From: JAAYCI01 sp964369525
Lineage (GTDB): Bacteria; Bacillota; Clostridia; Oscillospirales; Ruminococcaceae
Length of the DNA: 17,921 nt
Assembly: GCA_964369525.1 (NCBI GenBank)
Contig: CAYJEW010000039.1
Location: 1 to 17,921 of the forward strand
Reading direction: 5' to 3'
Positions within the stretch are counted from its first letter, which is position 1. Each line of letters begins with the position of its first letter. The position numbers and the translations under genes were made by a program. Positions 1 to 6,904 of the stretch are shown here, in pieces. A model generated the notes under the pieces. That model made no database searches. It had not been told where the DNA came from and saw only the letters and a list, made by a program, of their open reading frames with translations.

Positions 1-16
1 TAGCAGGAGATTTAAT

Positions 17-1120
17 ATGCTTTTCTTTTTGCTTAGTACATTTTTAGGTATTTTATTTGGCTGGATTATGTTTCAGCGGCTGCGATTTTTGCCAAAATAT
101 AAAAGCGACGCGCCCCTACCAAACATTCGCATAAGCGTTATTATTCCTATGCGCAACGAAGAGCACAACATACCAAACCTTCTGCAAGACCTTGCACAAC
201 AAACACTTCCACCGCATGAAATCATCTGCGTAGACGACGGCTCTACCGATTCCAGCGCCAAAATAGCGCTGGAGCGTGGGGCCAAAACGCTGTATGTTTC
301 GGCAAAACCTCGCGGCTGGATGGGCAAGTGCTACGCCTGCCACACAGGCTCGCTTGCGGCCAGTGGCAGCATGCTTCTTTTTTTAGATGCCGACGTTCGC
401 CTACACCCAAACGCACTAAAGCGTCTTTTGCAAGCCTCGGCAAAATACGGACCGGTTGTGTCGGTACAGCCATGGCATAGCACCAAACGCAGCTACGAGC
501 AGTTTTGCCTATTTTTCAATCTTATCGCTGCTGTATCACTGGCAGCACCTTCAGTATTTGGCCGCTCTACATCTGGGCTTTACGGGCCTGTTATTCTAAT
601 TCCTACCTACTTATATGAAAAAAGCGGTGGGCACGCAGCCGTAAAAAACTGCATTCTAGACGATCTCAGCCTGGGACGGCGCCTAACCCAAATTGGCATA
701 ACCCCCTACTGTTGCATAGGCGACCTAGAGCTACAATATCGCATGTATCCGCACGGCTATAAAAGTATGTTAGAAGGCTGGACAAAAAACTTTGCATCCG
801 GCGCCGCACGCTCAACTGCGGGTCTTTTTATTGCTGTGTTTTTCTGGGTTACCGCTTTGGGCGGTGTTCCATTAAAACTTCTTGAAGCTTTTGCTATGCA
901 GCAAACCCCTGCATTTTTATACTATCTGGCTCTTTATATCTTACTTTTTATTCACCTTGTTTGGGCCGCGCACAAGGTGGGGAATTTTCGCATAATTTAC
1001 CTATGGTTTTACCCTGTTTTACTTGGCGTTTTTGTGGGGGTGTTTTGCCTATCTGCCATAAAGCGTCTACTCCACATACCTGTACAGTGGAAGGGCCGAA
1101 ATATAATTGTGAGGGATTAG
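17..1120 (+). CDS. CrtQ-like family 2 glycosyltransferase, membrane-anchored
   Basis: A 367-residue GT-A glycosyltransferase of family 2, resembling the 4,4'-diaponeurosporenoate glycosyltransferase CrtQ. It is expected to transfer a sugar from a nucleotide-sugar to a lipid acceptor at the inner face of the membrane. Visible motifs are an N-terminal membrane segment (about residues 1-20), the nucleotide-binding DDGSTD at 73-78, WMGKC at 101-105, the metal-binding DAD at 124-126, the acceptor-site motif DDLSLGRRL at 215-223, and a GWTKN motif near 255. About three hydrophobic helices follow at the C terminus. An AGGAGA ribosome site precedes the ATG at 17, and a TAG lies at positions 1-3, so an upstream gene may end there. 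The next gene starts one base after the stop and is CrtO-like, which supports the assignment. The acceptor is not known: no carotenoid synthase or desaturase is in view. Confidence 0.85.
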   Translation: MLFFLLSTFLGILFGWIMFQRLRFLPKYKSDAPLPNIRISVIIPMRNEEHNIPNLLQDLAQQTLPPHEIICVDDGSTDSSAKIALERGAKTLYVSAKPRGWMGKCYACHTGSLAASGSMLLFLDADVRLHPNALKRLLQASAKYGPVVSVQPWHSTKRSYEQFCLFFNLIAAVSLAAPSVFGRSTSGLYGPVILIPTYLYEKSGGHAAVKNCILDDLSLGRRLTQIGITPYCCIGDLELQYRMYPHGYKSMLEGWTKNFASGAARSTAGLFIAVFFWVTALGGVPLKLLEAFAMQQTPAFLYYLALYILLFIHLVWAAHKVGNFRIIYLWFYPVLLGVFVGVFCLSAIKRLLHIPVQWKGRNIIVRD

Positions 1121-1121
1121 C

Positions 1122-1709
1122 ATGCAGATATTTTTTCTTCCCACCTGGCTTGCTGTTGCATTAAGTTTTGTTCTGTGGTTTATATTTCAAGTGGGCGCTG
1201 CTTTAGTGTGCTATGTACTACCAAACAGCTTTTTTGATAAAGACGGTATGTTATTTAAAATTCGTAAATTTGAACAAAATGGCGAAATATATCAAAAGAT
1301 ATTTCGCCTGCGCCGCTGGAAGCGCTTTCTGCCCGACGGTGCCGCATGGACAGGCGGCTACGCCAAACGCCACCTGCACGGCTACTCCAAAGAAAACCTG
1401 CAGATGTTTCTGCGCGAGTCCCGCCGGGCCGAGCTTGTGCATTGGCTTGCCATTCTTCCTTTTTGGGTGTTTGGCTTTTTTTCGCCATTATATGTGGTTT
1501 TTCTAATGCTTGTTTATGCGCTGGTGCTAAACCTTCCCTGCGCCATTGTGCAACGATACAACCGCCCGCGTATCCTGCGCCTTATAGCAAAGCGCTACCC
1601 CGCATCCACACCACAACAATTACCCACACCTCCAAAAAAACTGCTCACATCACAACCTATCACAACCTACACCGATACCGAAGACTACATTATCCCACCT
1701 GTCACATAG
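1122..1709 (+). CDS. CrtO-like glycosyl-lipid acyltransferase
   Basis: A 195-residue membrane protein matching the glycosyl-4,4'-diaponeurosporenoate acyltransferase (CrtO) family, which in Staphylococcus adds a fatty acyl chain to the glucose of the carotenoid ester. The family signatures I recognise are RRAELVHW (101-108), the IVQRYNRPR block (142-150), a KxRKFEQNGEIYQK stretch (46-59) and the RRWKRFLPDG segment (64-73). Hydrophobic helices lie at about 8-30 and 108-142. The last 35 residues form a Pro/Thr-rich tail that is longer than I would expect for the family. The gene starts one base after the glycosyltransferase stop, with GAGGG as ribosome site, so the two are translationally linked. 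The product is presumably an acylated glycolipid; whether the lipid is a carotenoid cannot be decided here. Confidence 0.82.
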   Translation: MQIFFLPTWLAVALSFVLWFIFQVGAALVCYVLPNSFFDKDGMLFKIRKFEQNGEIYQKIFRLRRWKRFLPDGAAWTGGYAKRHLHGYSKENLQMFLRESRRAELVHWLAILPFWVFGFFSPLYVVFLMLVYALVLNLPCAIVQRYNRPRILRLIAKRYPASTPQQLPTPPKKLLTSQPITTYTDTEDYIIPPVT

Positions 1710-1757
1710 TTCTTTCTTATCGCTATGTGAAGAAACTTGGCTTGCATTATATTTGTC

Positions 1758-1791
1758 GGGCTTTTGCAGGCAGCAAAACGCCCAACTTTTT
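1758..1791 (+). terminator. Intrinsic terminator of the CrtQ/CrtO-like pair
   Basis: GGGCTTTTGC pairs with GCAAAA-C-GCCC (one bulged C) around an AGGCA loop, followed by AAC and five T. It ends the glycolipid pair about 50 bases after the stop. A smaller 7-bp stem (CACATAG/CTATGTG, 1703-1729) overlaps the stop codon just upstream. Confidence 0.75.
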
Positions 1792-1842
1792 ATTCAATTT
1801 TGGTTATTGACAACAAAATTAATTACAATTCTTAACAATTAC

Positions 1843-1871
1843 TTGCTAATATGCGCAACAAGATGTATAGT
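1843..1871 (+). promoter_or_regulatory. Sigma-A type promoter of the LacI/ABC operon
   Basis: The -35 box TTGCTA (1843-1848) and the -10 box TATAGT (1866-1871) are separated by exactly 17 bases, predicting a start near 1878. A TTGACA at 1807-1812 has only a poor -10 partner and is less convincing. AT-rich sequence upstream could act as an UP element. Confidence 0.65.
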
Positions 1872-1882
1872 GAAATGGAAAT

Positions 1883-1897
1883 TTGGAAACGTTACCA
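1883..1897 (+). promoter_or_regulatory. LacI-type operator or CcpA cre site
   Basis: TTGGAAACGTTACCA is a near-palindrome with a central CG, the hallmark of LacI-family operators (half-sites TGGAAAC and GTTACCA). It also fits the loose Bacillus cre consensus WTGNAANCGNWNNCW at every position. It starts a few bases after the predicted transcription start and 40 bases before the lacI-type start codon, a position suited to blocking initiation. It may be bound by the adjacent regulator (autoregulation), by CcpA (catabolite repression), or by both; the sequence alone cannot separate these. Confidence 0.65.
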
Positions 1898-1936
1898 TGA
1901 TTATTTAAATGCGTCTCACACGCAATGGAGGCTTTG

Positions 1937-2953
1937 ATGGATGGAATCACCATTGTAGATGTTGCCGAAAAAGCAGGCGTAAGCGTTAGCACGGTATCAC
2001 GGGTAATGAACAACCACCCAAACGTAAGCGAAAAAACCCGTCATAAGGTACACAATATCATTAACGAATATGGCTATATTCCAAACAACAGCGCACGTAA
2101 CCTAAAACGTGAATCGCTTAAAGCCATCGGCGTCATTGTAAAAGGATTTTCAAACCCTTTTTTCATCTCCATGCTCTCAATAATCCAAAAAGAGCTGGAA
2201 GAAAAACGCTATATCATGATTTTGCATCAAGTGCAGGAAGACCAAGACGAAGTAATCGCCGCCATTAGCCTATGTAAAGAAAAAAAGCCCCACGGCCTTA
2301 TTTTTATGGGTGGTAATTTTGAACATTCTAGCAAAAAATTGGCAATGCTACAGCTGCCATACGTTATGCTTACCATCACTTTGCATGGCGCAGTAGACCG
2401 CACCTGCTTTTCCAGCGTTACTATAGATGACTATGCGGCAGGCTATGCCATCACCGACAAAATATGCAAGCTTGGCCACAAAAAAATTGCAGCCATAGGC
2501 TTTTCTCCCGAAGACATAAGCGTTAGCCGCCTGCGCATTACAGGATTTTTGCAGGCTTTGCACGACAACAACATCAACATCGGGCAAGACCCTGTGTGGT
2601 ACGCCAAGGAATACACCATGCGTGCAGGATACGACACCACCACCCAACTGCTAAATCATGGGCCGTTCACCTGCCTGTTCTGCATATCCGACACTCTGGC
2701 GCTAGGCGCACTGCGCGCACTACACGACGCAGGCCTCTCTGTGCCACAGGATATATCCCTTGTGGGCTTTGACGGCATTGATGCCGGCCGATACTCCACC
2801 CCCTCGCTGGCCACCATGCGCCAGCCAATAGCACAAATGGCCCACAAAAGCGTGCAGGTTCTGCTCTCGCACCTGCGCCAAGGCACGCCCCACTGCCACC
2901 TGCTATTTGAAGGCGAATTTCTGGCAGGCGAAAGCTTTGCCGCTTTGCGCTAA
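1937..2953 (+). CDS. LacI-family transcriptional regulator
   Basis: A 338-residue sugar-responsive repressor. The N-terminal helix-turn-helix reads TIVDVAEKAGVSVSTVSRV (residues 5-23), followed by the hinge helix region around NNSARNLKR. A periplasmic-binding-protein-like effector domain follows, with the family landmarks IGVIVKGFSNPFF, the CISDTLALGALRAL segment and the SLVGFDGID motif near the C terminus. I chose ATG 1937 rather than the in-frame ATG at 1925: GGAGG at 1927-1931 sits five bases before 1937, while 1925 has no ribosome site and would add MEAL ahead of the usual start of the DNA-binding domain. It stands directly upstream of a sugar ABC importer, so it most likely controls that operon and its own promoter. 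The inducer is unknown. Confidence 0.93.
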   Translation: MDGITIVDVAEKAGVSVSTVSRVMNNHPNVSEKTRHKVHNIINEYGYIPNNSARNLKRESLKAIGVIVKGFSNPFFISMLSIIQKELEEKRYIMILHQVQEDQDEVIAAISLCKEKKPHGLIFMGGNFEHSSKKLAMLQLPYVMLTITLHGAVDRTCFSSVTIDDYAAGYAITDKICKLGHKKIAAIGFSPEDISVSRLRITGFLQALHDNNINIGQDPVWYAKEYTMRAGYDTTTQLLNHGPFTCLFCISDTLALGALRALHDAGLSVPQDISLVGFDGIDAGRYSTPSLATMRQPIAQMAHKSVQVLLSHLRQGTPHCHLLFEGEFLAGESFAALR

Positions 2954-2977
2954 GATACCATACCTCATATTGATTTG

Positions 2978-3000
2978 CGGCGTTACACACGGTAGCGCCG
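2978..3000 (+). promoter_or_regulatory. Intergenic hairpin before the sugar-binding-protein gene
   Basis: CGGCGTTAC pairs with GGTAGCGCCG (nine pairs including one G-U) around a five-base loop. No T-run follows, so it is not an intrinsic terminator. It lies between the regulator stop and the AGGAGG ribosome site of the binding-protein gene and could be a processing or stability element. I see no convincing separate promoter in this 90-base gap. Confidence 0.4.
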
Positions 3001-3043
3001 AAAACCATACAGCCATATCACATTTAATTTTAGGAGGTACCGA

Positions 3044-4426
3044 ATGAATTCCAAACGCTTTTTTGCACTTATGCTATCTGTTTTGATGGTTGCATTTTTA
3101 CTTGCTGCTTGTAGTAGCACATCCACCCCTGCCGCAGGCTCTGGCGCCGCCAGCGGCGCTGCCGCAGGCGAAGGGCAGGTTTACTTCCAAAACTTTAAGC
3201 CAGAACAAGACGAAGCCTATCAGGCGATTGCTGCGGCTTACACCGAGCTCACAGGCGTTCCTGTTCGCGTTGTAACAGCCGCTTCCGGCACATACGAACA
3301 AACCCTGCGTAGCGAAATGAGCAAAACCGACGCGCCTACCATCTTCCAGGTAAACGGGCCTGTAGGCTACGCCGCATGGGCCGACTACACCGCCGACCTT
3401 TCCGGCACAGAGCTTTACTCTCACCTGTCCGACCCCTCGCTGGCTATCACCGATGGCGAAGGCGTATACGGCATTCCTTTTGCAATTGAAGGCTACGGCA
3501 TTATTGTTAACAACAAAATAATGGCTGACTACTTTGCAATGGACGGCGCTGTTGTTACCAGCATGGAAGAAATTAACAATTTCGACACACTGTCTGCAGT
3601 TGTTACCGATATGCAGAGCAAAGCTGCCGAGCTTGGCATTACCGGCGTTTTTGCTTCCACCTCGCTTAAGCCCGGCGAAGACTGGCGCTGGCAAACCCAT
3701 CTTATGAATATTCCCATGTACTACGAGTGGAACACAAACGGAACCGACCTTTCCGTTTCTGAAAACACAAACGAAATCACCTTCCAATATAGCGACAACT
3801 ACAGAAACATCTTTGATTTGTACCTGAACAACTCTACCGTTGCCCCCACCCTCACCGGCTCTACCACAGTTGACGACTCTATGGCAGAGTTTGCACTGGG
3901 CCAAGCCGCCATGGTACAAAACGGCAACTGGGCTTACGGCCAAATCGCTGGTGTTGAAGGCAATGTTGTAGCACCTGAAGATGTTACATTCCTGCCTATC
4001 TACACAGGCATGGAAGGCGAAGAAACTCAAGGCCTTGCCATCGGCACAGAAAACTTCTTCTGCATCAACGTAAACGCTTCCGAAGCCGACCAGCAAGCTT
4101 CGCTTGACTTCCTCACATGGCTTTACACCTCCGACGAGGGCAAAGCTTTTGTAACTCAAGACCTCGGCTTTATTGCTCCGTTTGATACCTTCACCGACGC
4201 CGACCGCCCAAGCGACCCACTTGGCCAACAAGTGATGGACTGGAGCGCACGCGACGACGTTACCAACGTACCATGGAACTTCACAGTGTTCCCAAGCCAG
4301 CAGTTTAAAGACAACTTCGGTGGCAACCTGCTGCTCTATGCCCAAAACCAAATGGCATGGGAAGACGTTACAGCAGCTGTTATAGCCGACTGGGCCACAG
4401 AAAAGGCCGCTGCTGCCACAGCATAA
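3044..4426 (+). CDS. Sugar ABC transporter substrate-binding lipoprotein
   Basis: A 460-residue extracellular solute-binding protein of the family 1 / MsmE-RafE type, which captures a sugar or oligosaccharide and hands it to a MalF/MalG-type permease pair. The signal peptide has a basic start (MNSKRFF), a hydrophobic core and the lipobox LAAC with the lipidated Cys at 23. An Ala/Gly/Ser-rich linker (about 26-44) follows, then the binding domain beginning VYFQNFKPEQDEAYQ. Typical features are PFAIEGYGIIVN, which follows the hinge-facing GVYGIP segment, and the late segment beginning LALGTEN-like (LAIGTENFF) that lines the cleft. AGGAGG precedes the ATG by eight bases. It belongs to the same unit as the LacI-type gene upstream and the two permeases downstream. 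Substrate cannot be read from sequence; oligosaccharides are typical for the family. Confidence 0.93.
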   Translation: MNSKRFFALMLSVLMVAFLLAACSSTSTPAAGSGAASGAAAGEGQVYFQNFKPEQDEAYQAIAAAYTELTGVPVRVVTAASGTYEQTLRSEMSKTDAPTIFQVNGPVGYAAWADYTADLSGTELYSHLSDPSLAITDGEGVYGIPFAIEGYGIIVNNKIMADYFAMDGAVVTSMEEINNFDTLSAVVTDMQSKAAELGITGVFASTSLKPGEDWRWQTHLMNIPMYYEWNTNGTDLSVSENTNEITFQYSDNYRNIFDLYLNNSTVAPTLTGSTTVDDSMAEFALGQAAMVQNGNWAYGQIAGVEGNVVAPEDVTFLPIYTGMEGEETQGLAIGTENFFCINVNASEADQQASLDFLTWLYTSDEGKAFVTQDLGFIAPFDTFTDADRPSDPLGQQVMDWSARDDVTNVPWNFTVFPSQQFKDNFGGNLLLYAQNQMAWEDVTAAVIADWATEKAAAATA

Positions 4427-4459
4427 TTTTACTTAATTTTTACATTACATAGTTAAATT

Positions 4460-4494
4460 CCAGTGCCGCAGCCCGGCTGTAGCTGCGGCACTGG
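4460..4494 (+). promoter_or_regulatory. Long intercistronic hairpin between binding protein and permeases
   Basis: CCAGTGCCGCAGC (4460-4472) pairs perfectly over 13 bp with GCTGCGGCACTGG (4482-4494) around a nine-base loop. The following bases (ACATTCG) are not a T-run. This fits a 3'-end stabiliser or partial barrier that keeps the binding protein in excess over the permeases, as is known for other binding-protein-dependent importers. The role is inferred. Confidence 0.65.
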
Positions 4495-4553
4495 ACATTC
4501 GTGTTTTCAGCAAAACTTTACTTATTTGCCAAACTGTAAAGGGGGCCGCGCCC

Positions 4554-5402
4554 ATGCAAAAGAGCCTAAAAAAATACTTCCCTATTTTTGTGCTACCCAC
4601 CTTAATAGCATTCGCAATTGCGTTTTTAGTTCCCTTTATTATGGGGCTTGCGCTATCGTTTTGCGATTTTACGGTTATTACCGATGCTACTTTTAACGGG
4701 CTAGATAACTACATCCGTGCTTTTACAGACCCCTCCAGTAACTTCACCTACTCTTTGGGATTTACTGCTTTGTTCACCATTGTTTCTATTCTTACGGTAA
4801 ACATTATCGCTTTTGCACTGGCCCTGCTTTTAACCCGCGGGCTTAAAGGTACCAACCTTTTCCGCTCGGTGTTTTTTACGCCAAACCTTATTGGCGGCAT
4901 AGTGCTGGGCTATGTGTGGAACGTTATTTTAGACGCTATACTAAAACCCTTTAATGTCACGCTGCTGTTCGACGCTCAGTTTGGCTTTTGGGGGCTTGTT
5001 ATTGTTATGAACTGGCAGATGATTGGCTATATGATGATTATATATATAGCCGGTATACAAAACATATCAAACGACTTGAAAGAGGCCGCCGCCATAGACG
5101 GGGCCAATAAAAAACAAACACTATTTAACATAACCATCCCTATGGTAATGCCCTCCATTACCATCTGCACCTTCCTAACGCTAACAAACTCGTTTAAACT
5201 GTTCGACCAAAACTTAGCGCTCACCGGCGGCGGCCCTGCCGGCCAAACAGAGATGCTTGCGCTCAACATATTCCGCACCTTCTACAACCGCACAGGCTGG
5301 AGCGGTGCAGGGCAGGCAAAAGCTGTTGTGTTCTTCCTTTTGGTTGGCGTTATTGCCTTTATTCAGCTTAGGGCCACACGCAGTAGGGAGGTGGAGAGCT
5401 AA
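4554..5402 (+). CDS. Sugar ABC transporter permease, MalF/MsmF type
   Basis: A 282-residue inner-membrane permease with about six hydrophobic helices. The cytoplasmic EAA loop that docks the ATPase is clear: EAAAIDGANKKQTLFNITIP at about 177-196. The short length without the extra periplasmic domain of enteric MalF is usual for Gram-positive sugar permeases. The conserved PNLIGGIVLGYVW and ALTGGGP segments agree with the MsmF/UgpA group. The ribosome site is AAAGGGGG at 4538-4545, eight bases before the ATG. It follows the long hairpin after the binding-protein gene, and its stop overlaps the start of the second permease. It forms the heterodimeric channel with that protein. Confidence 0.93.
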   Translation: MQKSLKKYFPIFVLPTLIAFAIAFLVPFIMGLALSFCDFTVITDATFNGLDNYIRAFTDPSSNFTYSLGFTALFTIVSILTVNIIAFALALLLTRGLKGTNLFRSVFFTPNLIGGIVLGYVWNVILDAILKPFNVTLLFDAQFGFWGLVIVMNWQMIGYMMIIYIAGIQNISNDLKEAAAIDGANKKQTLFNITIPMVMPSITICTFLTLTNSFKLFDQNLALTGGGPAGQTEMLALNIFRTFYNRTGWSGAGQAKAVVFFLLVGVIAFIQLRATRSREVES

Positions 5403-6250
5403 TGCAATCTACTAAATTAAGGGCACTGGTATCTAAAACTCTTATTTATGCTGTTCTTGTTGTATTGGTGGGGCTTTTTGTATCCCCTCTGCTAATTATT
5501 TTAATGAACTCTTTTAAAGGCAAACTTTATATCTCCAACGACCTTTTTGCCTTTGTCAACGCCGAAAGCTTTGTTGGCTTCGATAACTATATCCTCGGCT
5601 TTACCCGTATGGACTACTTTGGTGCATTTGGCACATCGCTGTTTGTCACCGTTTTTGGCACACTGCTTATTGTACTATTGTGCGCCATGACCTCCTGGTA
5701 CCTAATACGAGTTAAAAACAAGCTAACCTCGGTGCTGTACTACATTTTTGTTTTTGCCATGATAGTGCCGTTCCAAATGGTAATGTTTACCATGAGCTGG
5801 GTGGCAAACCAGCTTAGCCTTGGTAGCCCCAGCGGCATTTTACTGCTATATGTCGGCTTTGGTTCAGGGCTTTCGGTGTTTATGCTTGCCGGCTTTGTTA
5901 AAAGCATTCCCATAGACATCGAAGAAGCCGCCATTATAGACGGTTGCAACCCTCTTCAGGCGTTTTTCCGTGTTGTATTCCCCATTATGCGGCCCACCGC
6001 TATTACGGTTGCAATTCTAAACGTAATGTGGATATGGAACGACTACCTTCTCCCCTTAATAGTGCTGGACTCCGAATATTCCACACTACCTATAGCCATC
6101 CAGCGCATCTTCACCGGCGGCTACGGCGCGCGCGACATGGGCGGCCTTATGGCCATGCTGGTGCTGTCTATCATACCTATTATCATCTTCTACATAGGCG
6201 CACAAAAGCATATAATTGAAGGCGTAGTGGCGGGCGCTGTTAAAGGCTAG
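5402..6250 (+). CDS. Sugar ABC transporter permease, MalG/MsmG type
   Basis: A 282-residue second permease of the importer, MalG/UgpE group, with about six helices. The EAA loop reads EEAAIIDGCNPLQAFFRVVFP at about 174-194, and IVPFQMVMFT in the middle is a usual family segment. The ATG shares one base with the stop of the first permease (TAATG), so the two are translationally coupled, with GGGAGGTGGAG as ribosome site. An intrinsic terminator follows. No ATP-binding subunit is encoded here or next to it, so the complex probably uses a general MsmK/UgpC-type ATPase encoded elsewhere. Confidence 0.93.
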   Translation: MQSTKLRALVSKTLIYAVLVVLVGLFVSPLLIILMNSFKGKLYISNDLFAFVNAESFVGFDNYILGFTRMDYFGAFGTSLFVTVFGTLLIVLLCAMTSWYLIRVKNKLTSVLYYIFVFAMIVPFQMVMFTMSWVANQLSLGSPSGILLLYVGFGSGLSVFMLAGFVKSIPIDIEEAAIIDGCNPLQAFFRVVFPIMRPTAITVAILNVMWIWNDYLLPLIVLDSEYSTLPIAIQRIFTGGYGARDMGGLMAMLVLSIIPIIIFYIGAQKHIIEGVVAGAVKG

Positions 6251-6279
6251 CCTTCCCAGCACAAACGCAAAAATTCATA

Positions 6280-6328
6280 AAGCAGCAGCTGACAAACTTT
6301 ATTTGTTTAATCAGCTGCCGCTTTTTTA
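6280..6328 (+). terminator. Intrinsic terminator of the sugar importer operon
   Basis: AGCAGCAGCTGA pairs with TCAGCTGCCGCT with one A-C mismatch, and an inner ACAAA/TTTGT extension lengthens the stem. Six T follow (about 6322-6327). It separates the importer from the Rrf2 promoter only 20 bases downstream. Confidence 0.85.
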
Positions 6329-6347
6329 TTTTTACCGTAAATGCTGG

Positions 6348-6376
6348 TTGACATTTTCTTTTGTTGTAACTATAAT
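6348..6376 (+). promoter_or_regulatory. Consensus sigma-A promoter of the Rrf2-OYE operon
   Basis: TTGACA (6348-6353) and TATAAT (6371-6376) are both perfect consensus hexamers with 17 bases between them. This is the strongest promoter in the window, so the operon must be held down by a repressor when not needed. Confidence 0.9.
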
Positions 6377-6383
6377 AGTTACA
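6365..6383 (+). promoter_or_regulatory. Inverted-repeat operator over the -10 box
   Basis: TGTAACTA-TAA-TAGTTACA is a perfect inverted repeat with 8-bp arms and a 3-bp centre. It covers the whole -10 hexamer, so a bound dimer would exclude RNA polymerase. The nearest candidate ligand is the Rrf2 protein encoded 21 bases downstream (autorepression, inferred). Confidence 0.8.
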
Positions 6384-6403
6384 GGTAGTATAGGAGGCAG
6401 GTT

Positions 6404-6904
6404 ATGAACCAAAACACTCGTCTTGCAGTTGGGGTCCACATTTTGGCGCTTTTAGCGCTTGAACCGCCAGACTCAAACCGCTCTTCTGAACGAATTGCAC
6501 GCAGCATAAATACAAACCCGGTAGTAGTGCGCCGGCTGCTTAGCCAGCTAAAAAAAGGCGGCCTTGTAACCACAAAAGCAGGGGTTAGCGGCGCGGCGCT
6601 GTCTCGCCCTGCAGAGCAAATTACATTATTAGATGTTTACCGTGCAGTACAAGGCCCCCAGCAGGCGCTTTTCAATCTGCACGCTCACCCAAACCCAAAA
6701 TGTTATATTAGCAGAAATCTGGGCGACGCTCTTGCAAATCCGTTTTTGCAAGCACAAAATGCACTTGAGCAAAGCCTTGCACAAAGCAGCGTAGCCGATG
6801 CAGCTACTTTCATTAACGACTGCCGCATAAAAAACCAAACAGGGGACAAGCCGGAGAACCCGGAGAGCGAACATATTGAAAACAGAAGGGAAGTTATCAC
6901 ATGA
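6404..6904 (+). CDS. Rrf2-family regulator, YwnA-like
   Basis: A 166-residue winged-helix regulator of the Rrf2 family, closest by motif to Bacillus YwnA: RLAVGVHILALLAL at 6-19, SERIARSINTNPVVVRRLLSQLKK at 28-51 (recognition helix), then the wing GGLVTTKAGVSGAAL, the LLDVYRAVQ helix and HPNPKC ending at Cys100. The three-cysteine Fe-S cluster site of IscR/NsrR-type members is absent; only Cys100 in that region and Cys140 near the end are present. A thiol switch is therefore more likely than a cluster sensor (inference). An acidic tail follows after about residue 143. AGGAGG precedes the ATG. The stop overlaps the start of the next gene by four bases (ATGA), tying it to the oxidoreductases. 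It probably represses its own operon through the inverted repeat on the promoter. Confidence 0.9.
   Translation: MNQNTRLAVGVHILALLALEPPDSNRSSERIARSINTNPVVVRRLLSQLKKGGLVTTKAGVSGAALSRPAEQITLLDVYRAVQGPQQALFNLHAHPNPKCYISRNLGDALANPFLQAQNALEQSLAQSSVADAATFINDCRIKNQTGDKPENPESEHIENRREVIT

Noticed and set aside
1346..1810. Open frame of 154 codons on the plus strand overlapping the CrtO-like gene and its terminator.
   Set aside because: It is out of frame with a recognised family protein, lacks a ribosome site, and runs through the terminator hairpin.
1807..1835. TTGACA considered as the -35 of the LacI-type gene.
   Set aside because: At 17-base spacing the -10 would be TCTTAA, much weaker than the TTGCTA-17-TATAGT pair just downstream.
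1925..1939. Earlier in-frame ATG for the LacI-type regulator.
   Set aside because: The GGAGG ribosome site lies between this ATG and the ATG at 1937, so it serves the latter.
2978..3000. Hairpin considered as a terminator or LacI operator.
   Set aside because: It is followed by AAAACC, not T, and does not match the central-CG LacI operator pattern.
3098..4351. Long open frame of 417 codons on the minus strand, inside the sugar-binding-protein gene.
   Set aside because: It is fully antisense to a clear lipoprotein gene, has a Val/Cys/Gly-rich composition unlike any real protein here, no ribosome site and no recognisable domain; it results from codon bias of the true gene.
4460..4494. The long hairpin considered as an intrinsic terminator.
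   Set aside because: No T-run follows; the next bases are ACATTCGTG, and the permease genes downstream clearly belong to the same system.
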